Source: Agromyces kandeliae (GTDB lineage: Bacteria; Actinomycetota; Actinomycetes; Actinomycetales; Microbacteriaceae). From it: a DNA stretch of 64,000 nt. Shown here piece by piece: positions 43,586-52,431 of the stretch. The position numbers and the translations under genes are program-made. The stretch lies in contig NZ_WKJD01000009.1 of NCBI RefSeq assembly GCF_009674665.1, positions 124,001 through 188,000 on the forward strand, given 5' to 3'. Each line of letters starts with the position of its first letter. Within the stretch, counting starts at the first letter, position 1. The notes below the pieces were generated by a model. It saw only the letters and a program-made list of their open reading frames with translations. It was not told where the DNA came from and made no database searches.

Positions 43586-45388
43586 ATGACCGACGCCCGC
43601 CCGTCGGGGCTCGACGCGCACGCCGCGCTCGCCGCGCACGCCACGACCTCCTCGCTCGCCGACGCCACCGTGCTCGCCGCCGACCCCGACTGGTGGCGCC
43701 AGGCCGCCGTCTACCAGATCTACCCGCGCAGCTTCGCCGACGCGAACGGCGACGGCATCGGCGACCTCCGCGGGATCACGTCGCGCATCCCCTACCTCAT
43801 CGAGCTCGGCGTCGACGCGGTATGGCTCTCGCCGTTCTACCCGTCGGCGCTGGCCGACGGCGGGTACGACGTCGACGACTACCGCGACGTCGACCCCAGG
43901 ATCGGCACGCTCGCCGAGTTCGACGAGATGATCGCGGCACTGCACGCGGCGGGCATCCGCCTCATCGCCGACATCGTGCCGAACCACTCGTCGAACCGGC
44001 ACGAGTGGTTCCGCGAGGCGCTCGCGTCGCCGCGCGGCTCGGCGGCGCGCGAGCGCTACCTCTTCCGCGACGGCGAGGGCCCCGACGGCACGGAGCCGCC
44101 GAGCGACTGGCAGTCGATCTTCGGCGGCTCGGCGTGGGAGCCCGTCGGCGACGGGCAGTTCTACCTGCACCTGTTCGCGCCCGAGCAACCCGACCTCAAC
44201 TGGGCGAACCGCGAGGTGCGCGACGACTTCCTGCGCACCCTGCGCTTCTGGTCGGACCGGGGCGTCGACGGCTTCCGCGTGGACGTCGCGCACGCCCTCG
44301 CGAAGGACCTCACCTACCCGCTCCGCTCGCACGCCGAGCTCGAGGCGACGAAGCTCGCGACCGACGGCTCGCACCCGCTCTGGGATCGCGAGGAACTCGA
44401 CGAGATCTACGCCGAGTGGCGCGCGGTGTTCGACGAGTACGACCCGCCGCGCATCGCGGTCGCCGAGGCATGGGTCGAGCCCACCCGCCGGCACCGCTAC
44501 GCGGCGCCGACGAGCCTCGGACAGGCGTTCAACTTCGACCTGCTGCGGGCGAACTTCGACGCCGCCGAGTTCCACGACATCGTCGACCGGAACATGGTCT
44601 TCTCCGCCGAGACGGGCTCGTCGAACACGTGGGTGTTCTCCAACCACGACGTCGTGCGGCATGCGACGCGGTACGGGCTGCCCGCCGACCCCGACGGTGA
44701 CGGTTCGGTCGGCAGGGAGTGGCTGCTGCGCGGCGGATCGCCGGCGGAGGTCGATGCGGCCCTCGGCCTGCGGCGAGCGCGCGCCGCGACGCTGTTCCTG
44801 CTGGCCCTGCCCGGCAGCGCCTACCTCTACCAGGGCGAGGAACTCGGGCTGCCCGAGGTCGGCGAGATCGCTCCGGACGACCGACAGGACCCGTCCTTCT
44901 TCCGCAACGCCGGCGTCGAGGTCGGGCGTGACGGATGCCGCGTGCCGCTGCCCTGGATCGCCGACGCGCCGTCGTTCGGCTTCGGGCCGGCCGGGTCGGA
45001 CGCCTCGCACCTGCCGCAGCCGTCGTGGTTCGCGTCGTACGCGGTCTCCTCGCAGGAGGCGGACCCCTCGTCGACGCTCTCGATGTACCGCCGGGCGCTC
45101 GCGCTTCGGCACGAGCTGCAGGGTGCCGAGAAGCTCGCGTGGATCTCGCTCGACGCGGGCGCCGACGCGGACGACGCCGCCTCCGCGGGGGCGGCCGGCA
45201 CGGCCTCCGCGGCCGACGTGCTCGCCTTCCAGCGCCCGACCGGATGGACCGTGGTGACGAACTTCGGCACGACGCCGTTCGCGCTGCCCGCGGAACTCGC
45301 CGGCCTCGAGGTGCTCCTCTCGAGCGCCCCTCGCCCCGCCGGCGCCCCGTCCGTCGTCCCCGCCGAGGCCACCCTCTGGCTCCGCTGA
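43586..45388 (+). CDS. GH13 alpha-glucosidase, second copy
   Basis: This 600-residue enzyme is clearly related to the one at 15489 (WWRQAAVYQIYPRSFADANGDG and most later blocks agree). It has a longer, Ala-rich N-terminal extension and an Ala/Asp-rich insertion near the C-terminus. The catalytic residues are Asp233 in GFRVDVAHA, Glu294 in AVAEAW and Asp355 in SNHDV. It would hydrolyse the alpha-glucosidic part of sugars brought in by the linked importer, for example sucrose left after removal of galactose. AAGGA precedes the ATG. The GC-rich tandem repeat downstream is not coding. Confidence 0.92.
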   Translation: MTDARPSGLDAHAALAAHATTSSLADATVLAADPDWWRQAAVYQIYPRSFADANGDGIGDLRGITSRIPYLIELGVDAVWLSPFYPSALADGGYDVDDYRDVDPRIGTLAEFDEMIAALHAAGIRLIADIVPNHSSNRHEWFREALASPRGSAARERYLFRDGEGPDGTEPPSDWQSIFGGSAWEPVGDGQFYLHLFAPEQPDLNWANREVRDDFLRTLRFWSDRGVDGFRVDVAHALAKDLTYPLRSHAELEATKLATDGSHPLWDREELDEIYAEWRAVFDEYDPPRIAVAEAWVEPTRRHRYAAPTSLGQAFNFDLLRANFDAAEFHDIVDRNMVFSAETGSSNTWVFSNHDVVRHATRYGLPADPDGDGSVGREWLLRGGSPAEVDAALGLRRARAATLFLLALPGSAYLYQGEELGLPEVGEIAPDDRQDPSFFRNAGVEVGRDGCRVPLPWIADAPSFGFGPAGSDASHLPQPSWFASYAVSSQEADPSSTLSMYRRALALRHELQGAEKLAWISLDAGADADDAASAGAAGTASAADVLAFQRPTGWTVVTNFGTTPFALPAELAGLEVLLSSAPRPAGAPSVVPAEATLWLR

Positions 45389-45401
45389 CCCGCGGGGCGC
45401 G

Positions 45402-45443
45402 CGCCCCGCGCCTCGCGCCCCGCGCCTCGCGCCCCGCGCCTCG
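45402..45443. repeat. GC-rich 14-bp tandem repeat
   Basis: Three perfect copies of CGCCCCGCGCCTCG follow each other, then a half unit. It lies between convergent genes, directly before palindrome B1. No protein product is supported. Confidence 0.75.
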
Positions 45444-45473
45444 CGCCTCGCGCCCCGCACACCGTTCGCGCAC

Positions 45474-45522
45474 GATTTCTGGGGTGGAGTACGCATTGGC
45501 CTCGCACTCCACCCCACAAATC
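45474..45522. repeat. Family B palindromic repeat, copy 1
   Basis: GATTTCTGGGGTGGAGT and ACTCCACCCCACAAATC pair over 17 bp with one mismatch around a 15-nt loop, followed by CGCACTCCATTGCGAGCC. It lies 22 nt beyond the end of the endonuclease-like gene. Related copies are at 46675 (inverted) and 36734. Confidence 0.7.
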
Positions 45523-45544
45523 GCACTCCATTGCGAGCCACGGC

Positions 45545-46507
45545 CTACACGACGATGAGGCGCACCGGCTTCCGCACGATCGGGAGCCCCGCCGCGACCA
45601 GTCGATCGCGGATCGGGGCGCGCCGCCACATGTCGCTCCAGTCCCACCGCACGAAGCCGACGACCGATGCGCGAATGGCGTCCTCGCGCGCCTTCTCGGC
45701 GAGCACCGCGGCGACCGCCGTGCCGGCATCGCCGCTCAGGTACTTGCCACGCCCGTCGGCTTCCCCCACGATTCCGTGGTCGGGCCACCAGAAATCGAGG
45801 TACGCGTCGCGATCGAGGTCGGCCAGGCGCATCCGGTGCTGGAGCACGGGGTCCGGAAGGCCGCACTCCTCGACGACGAGCCGGCTCATCGTCTCGAGCG
45901 GACTGTCGGCGTCGGTCGTCGCACGCGACAGCACTTCTCCCACTCGCCGGCTCCCGTGGTACGGGAGGAGTCGTTCGTGCTCCGCCCGGAGCGCCGCGAG
46001 CGTGATGAGCGGCGGCGGTGCGGCGGCCGACCGCGACACGTGCAGCGCGGCATCCGTCGCCACCAGCGCCGCTGCGAGCGAAGCGTGACGCGCCAACTGG
46101 ATGAGACTGAACTCGATCGATGTGGCCGTCAGCCCGTCGCTCGGAACGGTCTGGATCTCGGCGGTGCGCGCGACCCTGACGATGTCGCCGCGGCGACTTC
46201 CATGCTCGTCCCGCGACATGACGTGGACGACGCACGGCCAGGCGCCCACGATGGGCAGGCCCGCGAGTGCGACCGCCGCGTACGAGGTGAAGACCGGCGC
46301 GGCGAGCGAGATGCCCGCGGCTCGGACGAGGTCGCGATAGCGTGCCGCGTCGCGTTCGGGCCCGGATGCCGCCACCTCGCCCTCCACCTCACGGAACACG
46401 CCGACCCGGACGCGACTGAGTCGCCCCGCCTCTGCAGCGGCGTACAGTTCGGCCTCGCGACCGGCCGCGCGCGCGTCGCGCGCCAGCACGAACCCGTGCG
46501 CGGTCAT
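45545..46507 (-). CDS. AbiEi/Vsr-like putative endonuclease-fold protein
   Basis: This 320-residue protein has an N-terminal winged-helix-like region ([34 protein letters not shown]), a middle region like AbiEi-type antitoxin proteins, and a C-terminal block resembling the Vsr/DUF559 nuclease fold: [20 protein letters not shown], then [20 protein letters not shown]. The order acidic residue, GExDG, Lys and a later ExxRED suggests a PD-(D/E)XK-type site. Its role is unknown; relatives are multiplied in actinobacterial genomes. The ATG lacks a clear Shine-Dalgarno site. It is intact, unlike the relative at 17.3 kb, and is bracketed by a pair of family B palindromes. Confidence 0.7.
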   Translation of the reverse strand: MTAHGFVLARDARAAGREAELYAAAEAGRLSRVRVGVFREVEGEVAASGPERDAARYRDLVRAAGISLAAPVFTSYAAVALAGLPIVGAWPCVVHVMSRDEHGSRRGDIVRVARTAEIQTVPSDGLTATSIEFSLIQLARHASLAAALVATDAALHVSRSAAAPPPLITLAALRAEHERLLPYHGSRRVGEVLSRATTDADSPLETMSRLVVEECGLPDPVLQHRMRLADLDRDAYLDFWWPDHGIVGEADGRGKYLSGDAGTAVAAVLAEKAREDAIRASVVGFVRWDWSDMWRRAPIRDRLVAAGLPIVRKPVRLIVV

Positions 46508-46674
46508 CGGAAACGTCTCGGCCACGCACCGATCGTGAACCGTCCGCGGCAGATGGCGCCGGGGCGGTGTCCGGGGTGGGATCGCGCGGCGCACCATCCA
46601 CGTGTGCAGGCCGAGTCCCCCGCCGCCTCCCGGGCCCCACCCGGGCACGGGACCTGCCTGCGGTGGCGCGCATC

Positions 46675-46737
46675 GGAGTGCAGCTTCTCGGTTCGAGTGC
46701 GATTCGAAACGGACCTCGAACCCAGAATCCGCACTCC
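46675..46737. repeat. Family B palindromic repeat, copy 2 (inverted)
   Basis: The 23-bp arms GGAGTGCAGCTTCTCGGTTC (continuing GAG) and their complement match at 20 of 23 positions around a 17-nt loop. Read on the other strand it aligns with B1, including ACTC and GCACTCC blocks. It lies upstream of the endonuclease-like gene and just before the yajQ promoter. Confidence 0.65.
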
Positions 46738-46758
46738 AACGGCCCAGCACCCCCTCGC

Positions 46759-46764
46759 TAGACT
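46759..46764 (+). promoter_or_regulatory. -10 box of predicted leaderless yajQ
   Basis: TAGACT lies 7 nt before the ATG at 46772 and no Shine-Dalgarno site is present. Confidence 0.5.
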
Positions 46765-46771
46765 GACGCGC

Positions 46772-47260
46772 ATGGCTGATTCGACGTTCGACATCGTGAG
46801 CAAGGTCGACAAGATGGAGGCGGAGAACGCCGTCAACCAGGCCCGCAAGGAGGTCGAGCAGCGCTACGACTTCAAGGGCGTGGGGGCGTCGGTCGAGTGG
46901 TCGGGCGAGAAGATCCTGCTGAAGGCCTCGACCGACGAGCGCGTGAAGGCCGTGCTCGACGTGGTGCAGTCGAAGTTCATCAAGCGCGGCATCTCGCTGA
47001 AGTCGCTCGACTCGGGTGAGCCCTACCCGTCGGGCAAGGAGTTCCGCATCGAGATCGGCCTGAAGAACGGCATCGACCAGGAGCACGCGAAGAAGATCAA
47101 CAAGCTGATCCGCGACGAGGCGCCCAAGTCGGTCAAGTCGCAGATCCAGGGCGACGAGCTGCGCGTCTCGTCGAAGAGCCGCGACGACCTGCAGGAGACC
47201 ATCCGCGTGCTGAAGGCCGCCGACCTCGACGTCGACCTCCAGTTCGTCAACTTCCGCTGA
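46772..47260 (+). CDS. yajQ: YajQ family nucleotide-binding protein
   Basis: This 162-residue protein matches YajQ from end to end: [67 protein letters not shown] and the terminal LQFVNFR. YajQ folds as two RRM-like domains and has been reported to bind nucleotides, including cyclic di-GMP in some species, and tRNA. The short TANNNT-to-ATG distance suggests a leaderless transcript. Confidence 0.95.
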   Translation: MADSTFDIVSKVDKMEAENAVNQARKEVEQRYDFKGVGASVEWSGEKILLKASTDERVKAVLDVVQSKFIKRGISLKSLDSGEPYPSGKEFRIEIGLKNGIDQEHAKKINKLIRDEAPKSVKSQIQGDELRVSSKSRDDLQETIRVLKAADLDVDLQFVNFR

Positions 47261-47290
47261 CGCGCGACGCGCAGACGCACTGACGCACCG

Positions 47291-47330
47291 ACCCACCGAC
47301 CCACCGACCCACCGACCCACCGACCCACCG
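47291..47330. repeat. 8-bp tandem repeat upstream of Nudix gene
   Basis: Five perfect copies of ACCCACCG stand directly upstream of the Nudix gene (ATG at 47347). Copy number could vary by slippage and change spacing to a regulatory site; a short partial unit lies on each side. Confidence 0.8.
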
Positions 47331-47346
47331 ACCCGACCACCACCTC

Positions 47347-48069
47347 ATGACGAGCGAGAGCGAGCGGATGCCGCGAGCCGGCGTCGCAGCGGAGACGCCC
47401 GCGCCGCAGCCCGGCGTCGACGTGCCCGATCGTCGCGGGCGCACCGGCCTCGACCGGGTCGGCCGCGACCTCGACCGGAACCCGCGCGTGCGGGTCCGCG
47501 ACGTGCGGGTGCTCACCTCCAACTGGTACGTGACGCGTGCCACGACGTTCGACTTCCAGCACGCCGACGGCTCGTGGACGAGCGAGGAGCGGGAGACCTA
47601 CGACCGTGGTGACGGCGCCACCATCCTGCTCTACGACCGCGAGGCGCGGACGGTGCTGCTCACGCGGCAGTTCCGCTTCCCGGCCTACGTCAACGAGCAC
47701 CCCGACGGCATGCTCATCGAGACGGCCGCGGGCCTGCTCGACGACGACGATCCCGAGACCGCGATCCGCCGCGAGGCGGAGGAGGAGACCGGGCACGTCG
47801 TGGGCGACGTGGAGCACGTCTTCGACGTCTACATGAGCCCCGGCTCGGTGACCGAGCGCCTGCACTTCTTCGCGGCGCCGTACGTGCGCGGTTCGGTCGC
47901 GCCCGGCTCTCGGCGCGGCCTCGCCGATGAGGGCGAGGACATCGAGGTGCTCGAGCTCGACGTCGACGACGCCCTCGACCGCATCGGCGTCGACATCGTC
48001 GATGCGAAGACGATCATGCTCCTGCAGTGGGCGGCGCTTCGCGGTCCGTTCGCGGCAGGGAGCGCCTGA
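47347..48069 (+). CDS. Nudix hydrolase, NudK-like (GDP-mannose/ADP-sugar pyrophosphatase type)
   Basis: This 240-residue protein has the Nudix box GLLDDDDPETAIRREAEEETGH, which matches GX5EX7REUXEEXGU, preceded by YDRGDGATILLYDREARTVLLTRQFRFPAYVNE. That upstream wording is typical of NudK/YffH-type enzymes that split GDP-mannose or ADP-ribose-type nucleotide sugars. The first 40 residues are poorly conserved and Arg/Pro-rich; translation could begin at Met8. It follows a tandem repeat and precedes an NTF2-like gene. Confidence 0.85.
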   Translation: MTSESERMPRAGVAAETPAPQPGVDVPDRRGRTGLDRVGRDLDRNPRVRVRDVRVLTSNWYVTRATTFDFQHADGSWTSEERETYDRGDGATILLYDREARTVLLTRQFRFPAYVNEHPDGMLIETAAGLLDDDDPETAIRREAEEETGHVVGDVEHVFDVYMSPGSVTERLHFFAAPYVRGSVAPGSRRGLADEGEDIEVLELDVDDALDRIGVDIVDAKTIMLLQWAALRGPFAAGSA

Positions 48070-48195
48070 GCGTCTCGCACGCCATCTGCCTGATCGCAGC
48101 GCCGTCCGCGGCGCGCGTCGGCGCACCGGCCGGACGAGGCATCCGCCAGGGCCCGGTGGTTGCGCTCCGCACACGGCGAGCCGCATCCTGACGTC

Positions 48196-48594
48196 ATGAA
48201 CGCGCTCGATGACTTCCTCGGCTGGCTCCGAGGCCCGCTCACCGAGGCGGAACGTGCCCTGCACGGCGGTGATGCGGCCCCGCGCCGAGCCGTGTGGTCG
48301 CGCGTCGAGCCGGTGAGCGTGCTCGGGGCGTGGCGCAACGCCATCGGGCTGAAGGAGGTCGACGAGCTCTTCGACTTCCTCGAAAGCAGCTTCTCGGACT
48401 GCGCGAGGTTCGAGATCGAGCTGCTCGCCGCCGACGTCGTCGGCGACGCGGCGTACTCGGTCGCGCTGGAACACACCGAGGTCGCCGTGGACGGCGCCCC
48501 GCGCGCCTACACGCTGCGGGTCACCCAGGTGTACCGGCGCGAGCAGGGAGCGTGGCGGGTCGCCCATCGCCACGGCGACACCGTCGTCGAGTGA
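48196..48594 (+). CDS. SnoaL/NTF2-like small protein
   Basis: This 132-residue protein has the DUF4440/SnoaL-like pattern: GAWRNAIGLKEVDELFDFLES in the helical part, then paired strands ending YTLRVTQVYRREQGAWRVAHRHGDTVV. The family forms a cone-shaped pocket that binds small ligands; many are enzymes, others have no known activity. The ATG at 48196 has no obvious ribosome binding site, and earlier in-frame codons lack support. Confidence 0.78.
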   Translation: MNALDDFLGWLRGPLTEAERALHGGDAAPRRAVWSRVEPVSVLGAWRNAIGLKEVDELFDFLESSFSDCARFEIELLAADVVGDAAYSVALEHTEVAVDGAPRAYTLRVTQVYRREQGAWRVAHRHGDTVVE

Positions 48595-48646
48595 GGCCGC
48601 GCGCGGTGCGCCTCGCTCGCGGCGCCGAACCGCGCCCCTGGCCCCA

Positions 48647-49738
48647 TCAGCCCCGCGGCCCGTACCCCTCCAGCCACCGCGTGACCGCCGCATAGGCCGC
48701 CGCCCTCGCGGGCTCGCGCGACAGGAACACGTCGTGCAGCGCCCCGTCGATGCGCGCGACGGTCACGTCCGGTCCGAGCTTCAGCGACTGGCGGGCGATC
48801 TCGTCGACGACGAGCACGATGTCCGACGTGAGCATCGCGTCATCCCACGTGCCCTGCAGCACGGACCGCGTCGACAGCAGCGTCAGGACGGGAGCGCCCA
48901 CGTCGATCCCGGCCGCGACGGTCGCGTGGCCCGCGAGGATCGCGGTGAGCCAGGCCGGATGCGTGCGGAAGCCACGGTCGGGCCGCCACGCGTGGTCGTA
49001 GTCCCACTCGCCGTCGAGTTCCTTCGCGACCGACCGCGTGTAGAACCCGAGGTCGACGTTCGGCAGCGGCCCCATCGGGTCGAGCCGCGCCCGGAACCCG
49101 ATCACCGGCTGGATCGCCTGCCTCCCGATCCCGCTCAGCTGGAACTCCAGCCACGGGCTGTTCAGTACGAGCGCGGCCGCCCGCCCGGGGTTGCGCGCCG
49201 CCCACAGGCTGAGCGTGAGCCCTCCGGTCGAGTGCCCGACGAGAATCAACGGCCGAGCGGATGCCTCCGGCCCGCCCTCGCGCGCGATGGCGCCGAGCGC
49301 CGCCTCGATGTCCTCGTCGTACACGGCGAGATCGGTCGTGTACCCGGGCGTCTGCCACTCCCGCAGGCTGCGGCCGTACTTCCGCAGGTCGAGCGCGTGG
49401 AAGCGCGCGCCGGCGTCGCTCCAGAACCGCGCGAGCTCGGGGTTGAAGAAGTAGTCGCTCCACCCGTGCACGTAGAGCACGTCGCATCCGGATGCCGCCG
49501 GCCGCGGCTGCGGCGAGGCCTCGCGTTCCCACGGCCAGCGCCAGCGGAGCTTGGGCGGCTGCACCGCCTCGGCCGGCGGTCGGCCGGCGTGGCGGACCAG
49601 CGTCGCGACGACGTCGCCCTCGTCGTCGGGCTGGAGCGGCAGGGTGAGCTGCTCGAACCCGCTCCCGAGCACGTCGGCCACCCAGCCCGCCCCCGCATCG
49701 GGCCGGGCCCGGGTCCCCTCCGTCGTCGCCGGGTCCAT
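48647..49738 (-). CDS. Alpha/beta hydrolase (serine lipase/lysophospholipase type)
   Basis: This 363-residue protein has the oxyanion-region strand VLYVHGWSDYF, the nucleophile elbow LVGHSTGGLTLS and a C-terminal His in DGALHDVFLS. A likely acid is in the strand after ITVRS-type region near SDIVLVVDEIA. It resembles serine aminopeptidase S33/lysophospholipase-type hydrolases. There is no signal peptide, so it is cytoplasmic. The ATG is 7 nt behind a TAGGCT box without a Shine-Dalgarno site, suggesting a leaderless transcript. It converges on the NTF2-like gene. Confidence 0.85.
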   Translation of the reverse strand: MDPATTEGTRARPDAGAGWVADVLGSGFEQLTLPLQPDDEGDVVATLVRHAGRPPAEAVQPPKLRWRWPWEREASPQPRPAASGCDVLYVHGWSDYFFNPELARFWSDAGARFHALDLRKYGRSLREWQTPGYTTDLAVYDEDIEAALGAIAREGGPEASARPLILVGHSTGGLTLSLWAARNPGRAAALVLNSPWLEFQLSGIGRQAIQPVIGFRARLDPMGPLPNVDLGFYTRSVAKELDGEWDYDHAWRPDRGFRTHPAWLTAILAGHATVAAGIDVGAPVLTLLSTRSVLQGTWDDAMLTSDIVLVVDEIARQSLKLGPDVTVARIDGALHDVFLSREPARAAAYAAVTRWLEGYGPRG

Positions 49739-49745
49739 GCGGCCA

Positions 49746-49751
49746 AGCCTA
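49746..49751 (-). promoter_or_regulatory. -10 box of predicted leaderless hydrolase gene
   Basis: TAGGCT on the minus strand is 7 nt from the ATG at 49738. Confidence 0.5.
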
Positions 49752-49930
49752 GGCGTCGGTCACCGCGGGGCACTGGCGGCGCCCGCGGCGATCGGAGTGG
49801 TGAGATCGATGACGGGACGAATCCCGATCGGGCCATCGATCGCGACGGCGGTGCCGGATAGGATCGACCCCACGTCGCCGAAACTCGCCGCCACGGCTCC
49901 GGCGCGTTCACCTGATGCACCGGAGGGGCC

Positions 49931-50593
49931 ATGCGGCTACGCGAGCAACTGAGAACGATGGACGTCGAGCGCTTGGTCCTCGTTCCCGCAATGGTGTTCC
50001 TGCTGTGCCTGACGTTCTTCGCGCTCTTCTCCAGTGCCCAGCGCGAAGCCGCATCCGGGATCGTGGACTACCTGCACATCCTCTACCTGGTCCTCTTGGC
50101 CTCGTTCTACCTGGTGGCCGTGCTGCTGTTGATCATCAGGAGGCCCGCCAAGGCCCGGAGGGCGGGAGTCCTGCCGACCGCCGCGGCATACGTCGGGACG
50201 TTCCTCCCTCTGACGTTCGCGTTCCTCGGGGGCTCCGAGGTCCCCGCCGGCGTCGAACTCTTCGCAGTGGTCATCATGACGCTGGGCATGATCTTCACCG
50301 TCTACTCGCTCATCACCCTCGGCCGAAGCTTCGGCGTGGAGGCCAAGGTCAGGACACTCGTCCAACACGGCCCGTACCGGCACATCCGAAACCCGCTCTA
50401 CGTCGGGGAGATGGTCACCCTCGCCGGCGCCGTCTGCTTCTCACCGAGTCCGGCCAAGGTCGGGATCCTCATCCTGATCGGCGCCATCCAGGTGTACCGC
50501 GCGATCCAGGAAGAGCGCCTGCTGGAGGAGCACGTCCCCGAGTACGCGGCGTACAAGCTGCGAACGAAGCGCTTCGTGCCCGGGCTGTTCTGA
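49931..50593 (+). CDS. Isoprenylcysteine carboxyl methyltransferase (ICMT)-like membrane protein
   Basis: This 220-residue protein has about five predicted helices and, in the C-terminal third, the SAM-dependent membrane methyltransferase signature: LVQHGPYRHIRNPLYVGEM, then EERLLEEHVPEYAAYK. These motifs are shared with ICMT and phospholipid methyltransferases. The bacterial substrate is unknown. GGAGGGG lies just before the ATG at 49931, and TAGGAT near 49857 is a possible -10 for a leadered transcript. It converges on tadC. Confidence 0.87.
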   Translation: MRLREQLRTMDVERLVLVPAMVFLLCLTFFALFSSAQREAASGIVDYLHILYLVLLASFYLVAVLLLIIRRPAKARRAGVLPTAAAYVGTFLPLTFAFLGGSEVPAGVELFAVVIMTLGMIFTVYSLITLGRSFGVEAKVRTLVQHGPYRHIRNPLYVGEMVTLAGAVCFSPSPAKVGILILIGAIQVYRAIQEERLLEEHVPEYAAYKLRTKRFVPGLF

Positions 50594-50611
50594 TCGGTCC
50601 GGCGAGTCCGG

Positions 50612-51469
50612 TCAGCCGAATGCCGCCATCATGCCGATCACGGCCGGCGTGAGGATCACGATGAAGAGCACGGGGAGGATGCAGAAGACCAGCGGGAAGA
50701 CGATCTTCACCGGGATCTTCATCGCCTGTTCCTCCGCGCGCTGACGACGCTTGACGCGCATCTCTCCGGCCTGCACGCGAAGCACGTCGGCGATCGCCAC
50801 GCCGTACGCGTCGGCCTGCTGCACGGCCCGGACGAACCGACGGAGGTCCTCGCTGTTCGTGCGCTGCTCGAGCGCAGCGTACGCGTCACGGCGCGTGCGC
50901 CCGATGCTCATGTCCTGGAGCGTCCGGATGAGCTCCTCGGCCATCGGCCCGCGGCCGTTCCGGCCGGCCTTCGCCATCGCCGCGTCGAACCCGAGCCCGG
51001 CCTCGACGGCGATGGTCATCTGGTCGAGCGTGTCGGGGAGCGCACGCTGGATCGCGGTCTGCCGGTCGTGGGCCCGGCTGTTGATCAGCACGTCGGGCAG
51101 GAAGAAGCCGAGGACGAGCGCCGCGATCACGAGGATCACCCGGATCGGAGCGGGGTCGGCCGCGATGAACAGCCATCCCAGGAGGAAGACGGTACACACG
51201 AGGATGGTCTTCCAGACGAAGATCCGGGTCACCGACCAGCCCGCGGGTCGGGCGGCGAAGGTGATCTGGCGTTCCAGCCAGCCGATGTATCCCTTCGGCG
51301 CCGCCTTGACCAGGCTCTCCGAGAACGAGGTTCGCTGGACGGCGGTCGCGGCCGATTCCACGACGCCAGTCTCGGCAGTCCGTGCCCTGCCCGCGCCGAT
51401 GAGGAACCAGGCGACGAGGCCGATGGAGATGCCGACGGTGAGGGCGGCCACGAGTCCGATGGCGTTCAT
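50612..51469 (-). CDS. tadC: Tad pilus inner-membrane protein TadC
   Basis: This 285-residue protein belongs to the type II secretion GspF family: helices at the start, in the middle (WKTILVCTVFLLGWLFIA, VILVIAALVLGFFLP) and at the end (VFPLVFCILPVLFIVILT), with the cytoplasmic core LPDTLDQMTIAVEAGLGFDAAM. It forms the platform for Flp pilus assembly together with TadB. TAGGAGAG precedes the ATG at 51469. It is the last gene of the Tad operon and starts 8 nt after tadB. Confidence 0.92.
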   Translation of the reverse strand: MNAIGLVAALTVGISIGLVAWFLIGAGRARTAETGVVESAATAVQRTSFSESLVKAAPKGYIGWLERQITFAARPAGWSVTRIFVWKTILVCTVFLLGWLFIAADPAPIRVILVIAALVLGFFLPDVLINSRAHDRQTAIQRALPDTLDQMTIAVEAGLGFDAAMAKAGRNGRGPMAEELIRTLQDMSIGRTRRDAYAALEQRTNSEDLRRFVRAVQQADAYGVAIADVLRVQAGEMRVKRRQRAEEQAMKIPVKIVFPLVFCILPVLFIVILTPAVIGMMAAFG

Positions 51470-51477
51470 GAGCTCTC

Positions 51478-52431
51478 CTAGAACTTCACGCGAACGGTGA
51501 AGAACATCCAGATGGTTCCGCCGACCAGGAGCAGGAACGCGATGAACAGCGCGATCCACCCGATGAGGCTGGTGAACATGGGAACGAAGTAGCCGGGTTG
51601 GACCCAGAGCAGGAAGAGGAAGACCGCGACCGGGAGCACGACCAGGATGATTCCCGAGAGCCGCCCCTCTGCGCTCAGTGCACGCACCTGCCGTCGGATC
51701 TGATTGCGCTCGCGAATCGTGTGGGCGACCTGGTCGAGCACCTCGGAGAGGTTGCCCCCGGCCTCGCGGTTGATCGCGATCGCCTGTGCCACCCACGAGA
51801 AGTCGTCGCTCTGCATGCGCTCGGCCGTCACGCCGAGGGCGTCACCGAGGTCTCGTCCGAGCCGGGTCTCGTTCACCACGCGTGCGAGTTCCTCGGACGT
51901 CGGAGCATCGGCTTCGCGCGACACGGAGTCGATGGCTCGGAGCAGGCTGTGCCCGGCGCGCAAGCCGCCGGAGAGGAGTTGCAGGGTGTCGTCCAGTTGG
52001 TATTCGAACTTCGCGCGTCGACGACTCGTCCGCACGGCGACGACCACCCGCGACCCCACGAACGCGAGCGCGCCGAACACCAGGGCGAGCGGAATCGACC
52101 AGAACGTGCCCCACCCGAGGACGAACCCGAGCATCGCGAGCACCACGGCGGCAGAGATGGTCAGCACGGTGAACCCGGCCGGCTCCATCTTGATGCCGGC
52201 CTGCTCGAGCCGGTAGCGCCGCATGCTGTCGTCGCGCCCGCGAGTCGCCGTCTCCACCGCGGAAACCGTCCGCCCGGCGATCCGGCTGAGGGCGGTGTCG
52301 ATCTCCTCCCCCGGCGCGACGCGGCGGCTCTTGCTGATGCGAGGCGGAGCGGGGAAGAACACGAAGAGCACCAGCACCAGGAGCGCGAGCAGCGTGATGG
52401 AGACGCCGAGGATCAGCGTGAGCGGGCTCAT
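51478..52431 (-). CDS. tadB: Tad pilus inner-membrane protein TadB
   Basis: This 317-residue GspF-family protein begins with a membrane helix (LTLILGVSITLLALLVLVLF), has a mid pair, and a cytoplasmic part with YQLDDTLQLLSGGLRAGHSLLRAI followed by two C-terminal helices. With TadC it makes the inner-membrane platform that couples the TadA motor to pilin polymerisation. GGAG precedes the ATG, which overlaps the tadA stop by one base (TGATG). Confidence 0.93.
   Translation of the reverse strand: MSPLTLILGVSITLLALLVLVLFVFFPAPPRISKSRRVAPGEEIDTALSRIAGRTVSAVETATRGRDDSMRRYRLEQAGIKMEPAGFTVLTISAAVVLAMLGFVLGWGTFWSIPLALVFGALAFVGSRVVVAVRTSRRRAKFEYQLDDTLQLLSGGLRAGHSLLRAIDSVSREADAPTSEELARVVNETRLGRDLGDALGVTAERMQSDDFSWVAQAIAINREAGGNLSEVLDQVAHTIRERNQIRRQVRALSAEGRLSGIILVVLPVAVFLFLLWVQPGYFVPMFTSLIGWIALFIAFLLLVGGTIWMFFTVRVKF

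Noticed and set aside
45402-45522. GC-rich tandem repeat plus palindrome considered as a CRISPR array.
   Set aside because: Units are directly adjacent without spacers, and there are no cas genes.
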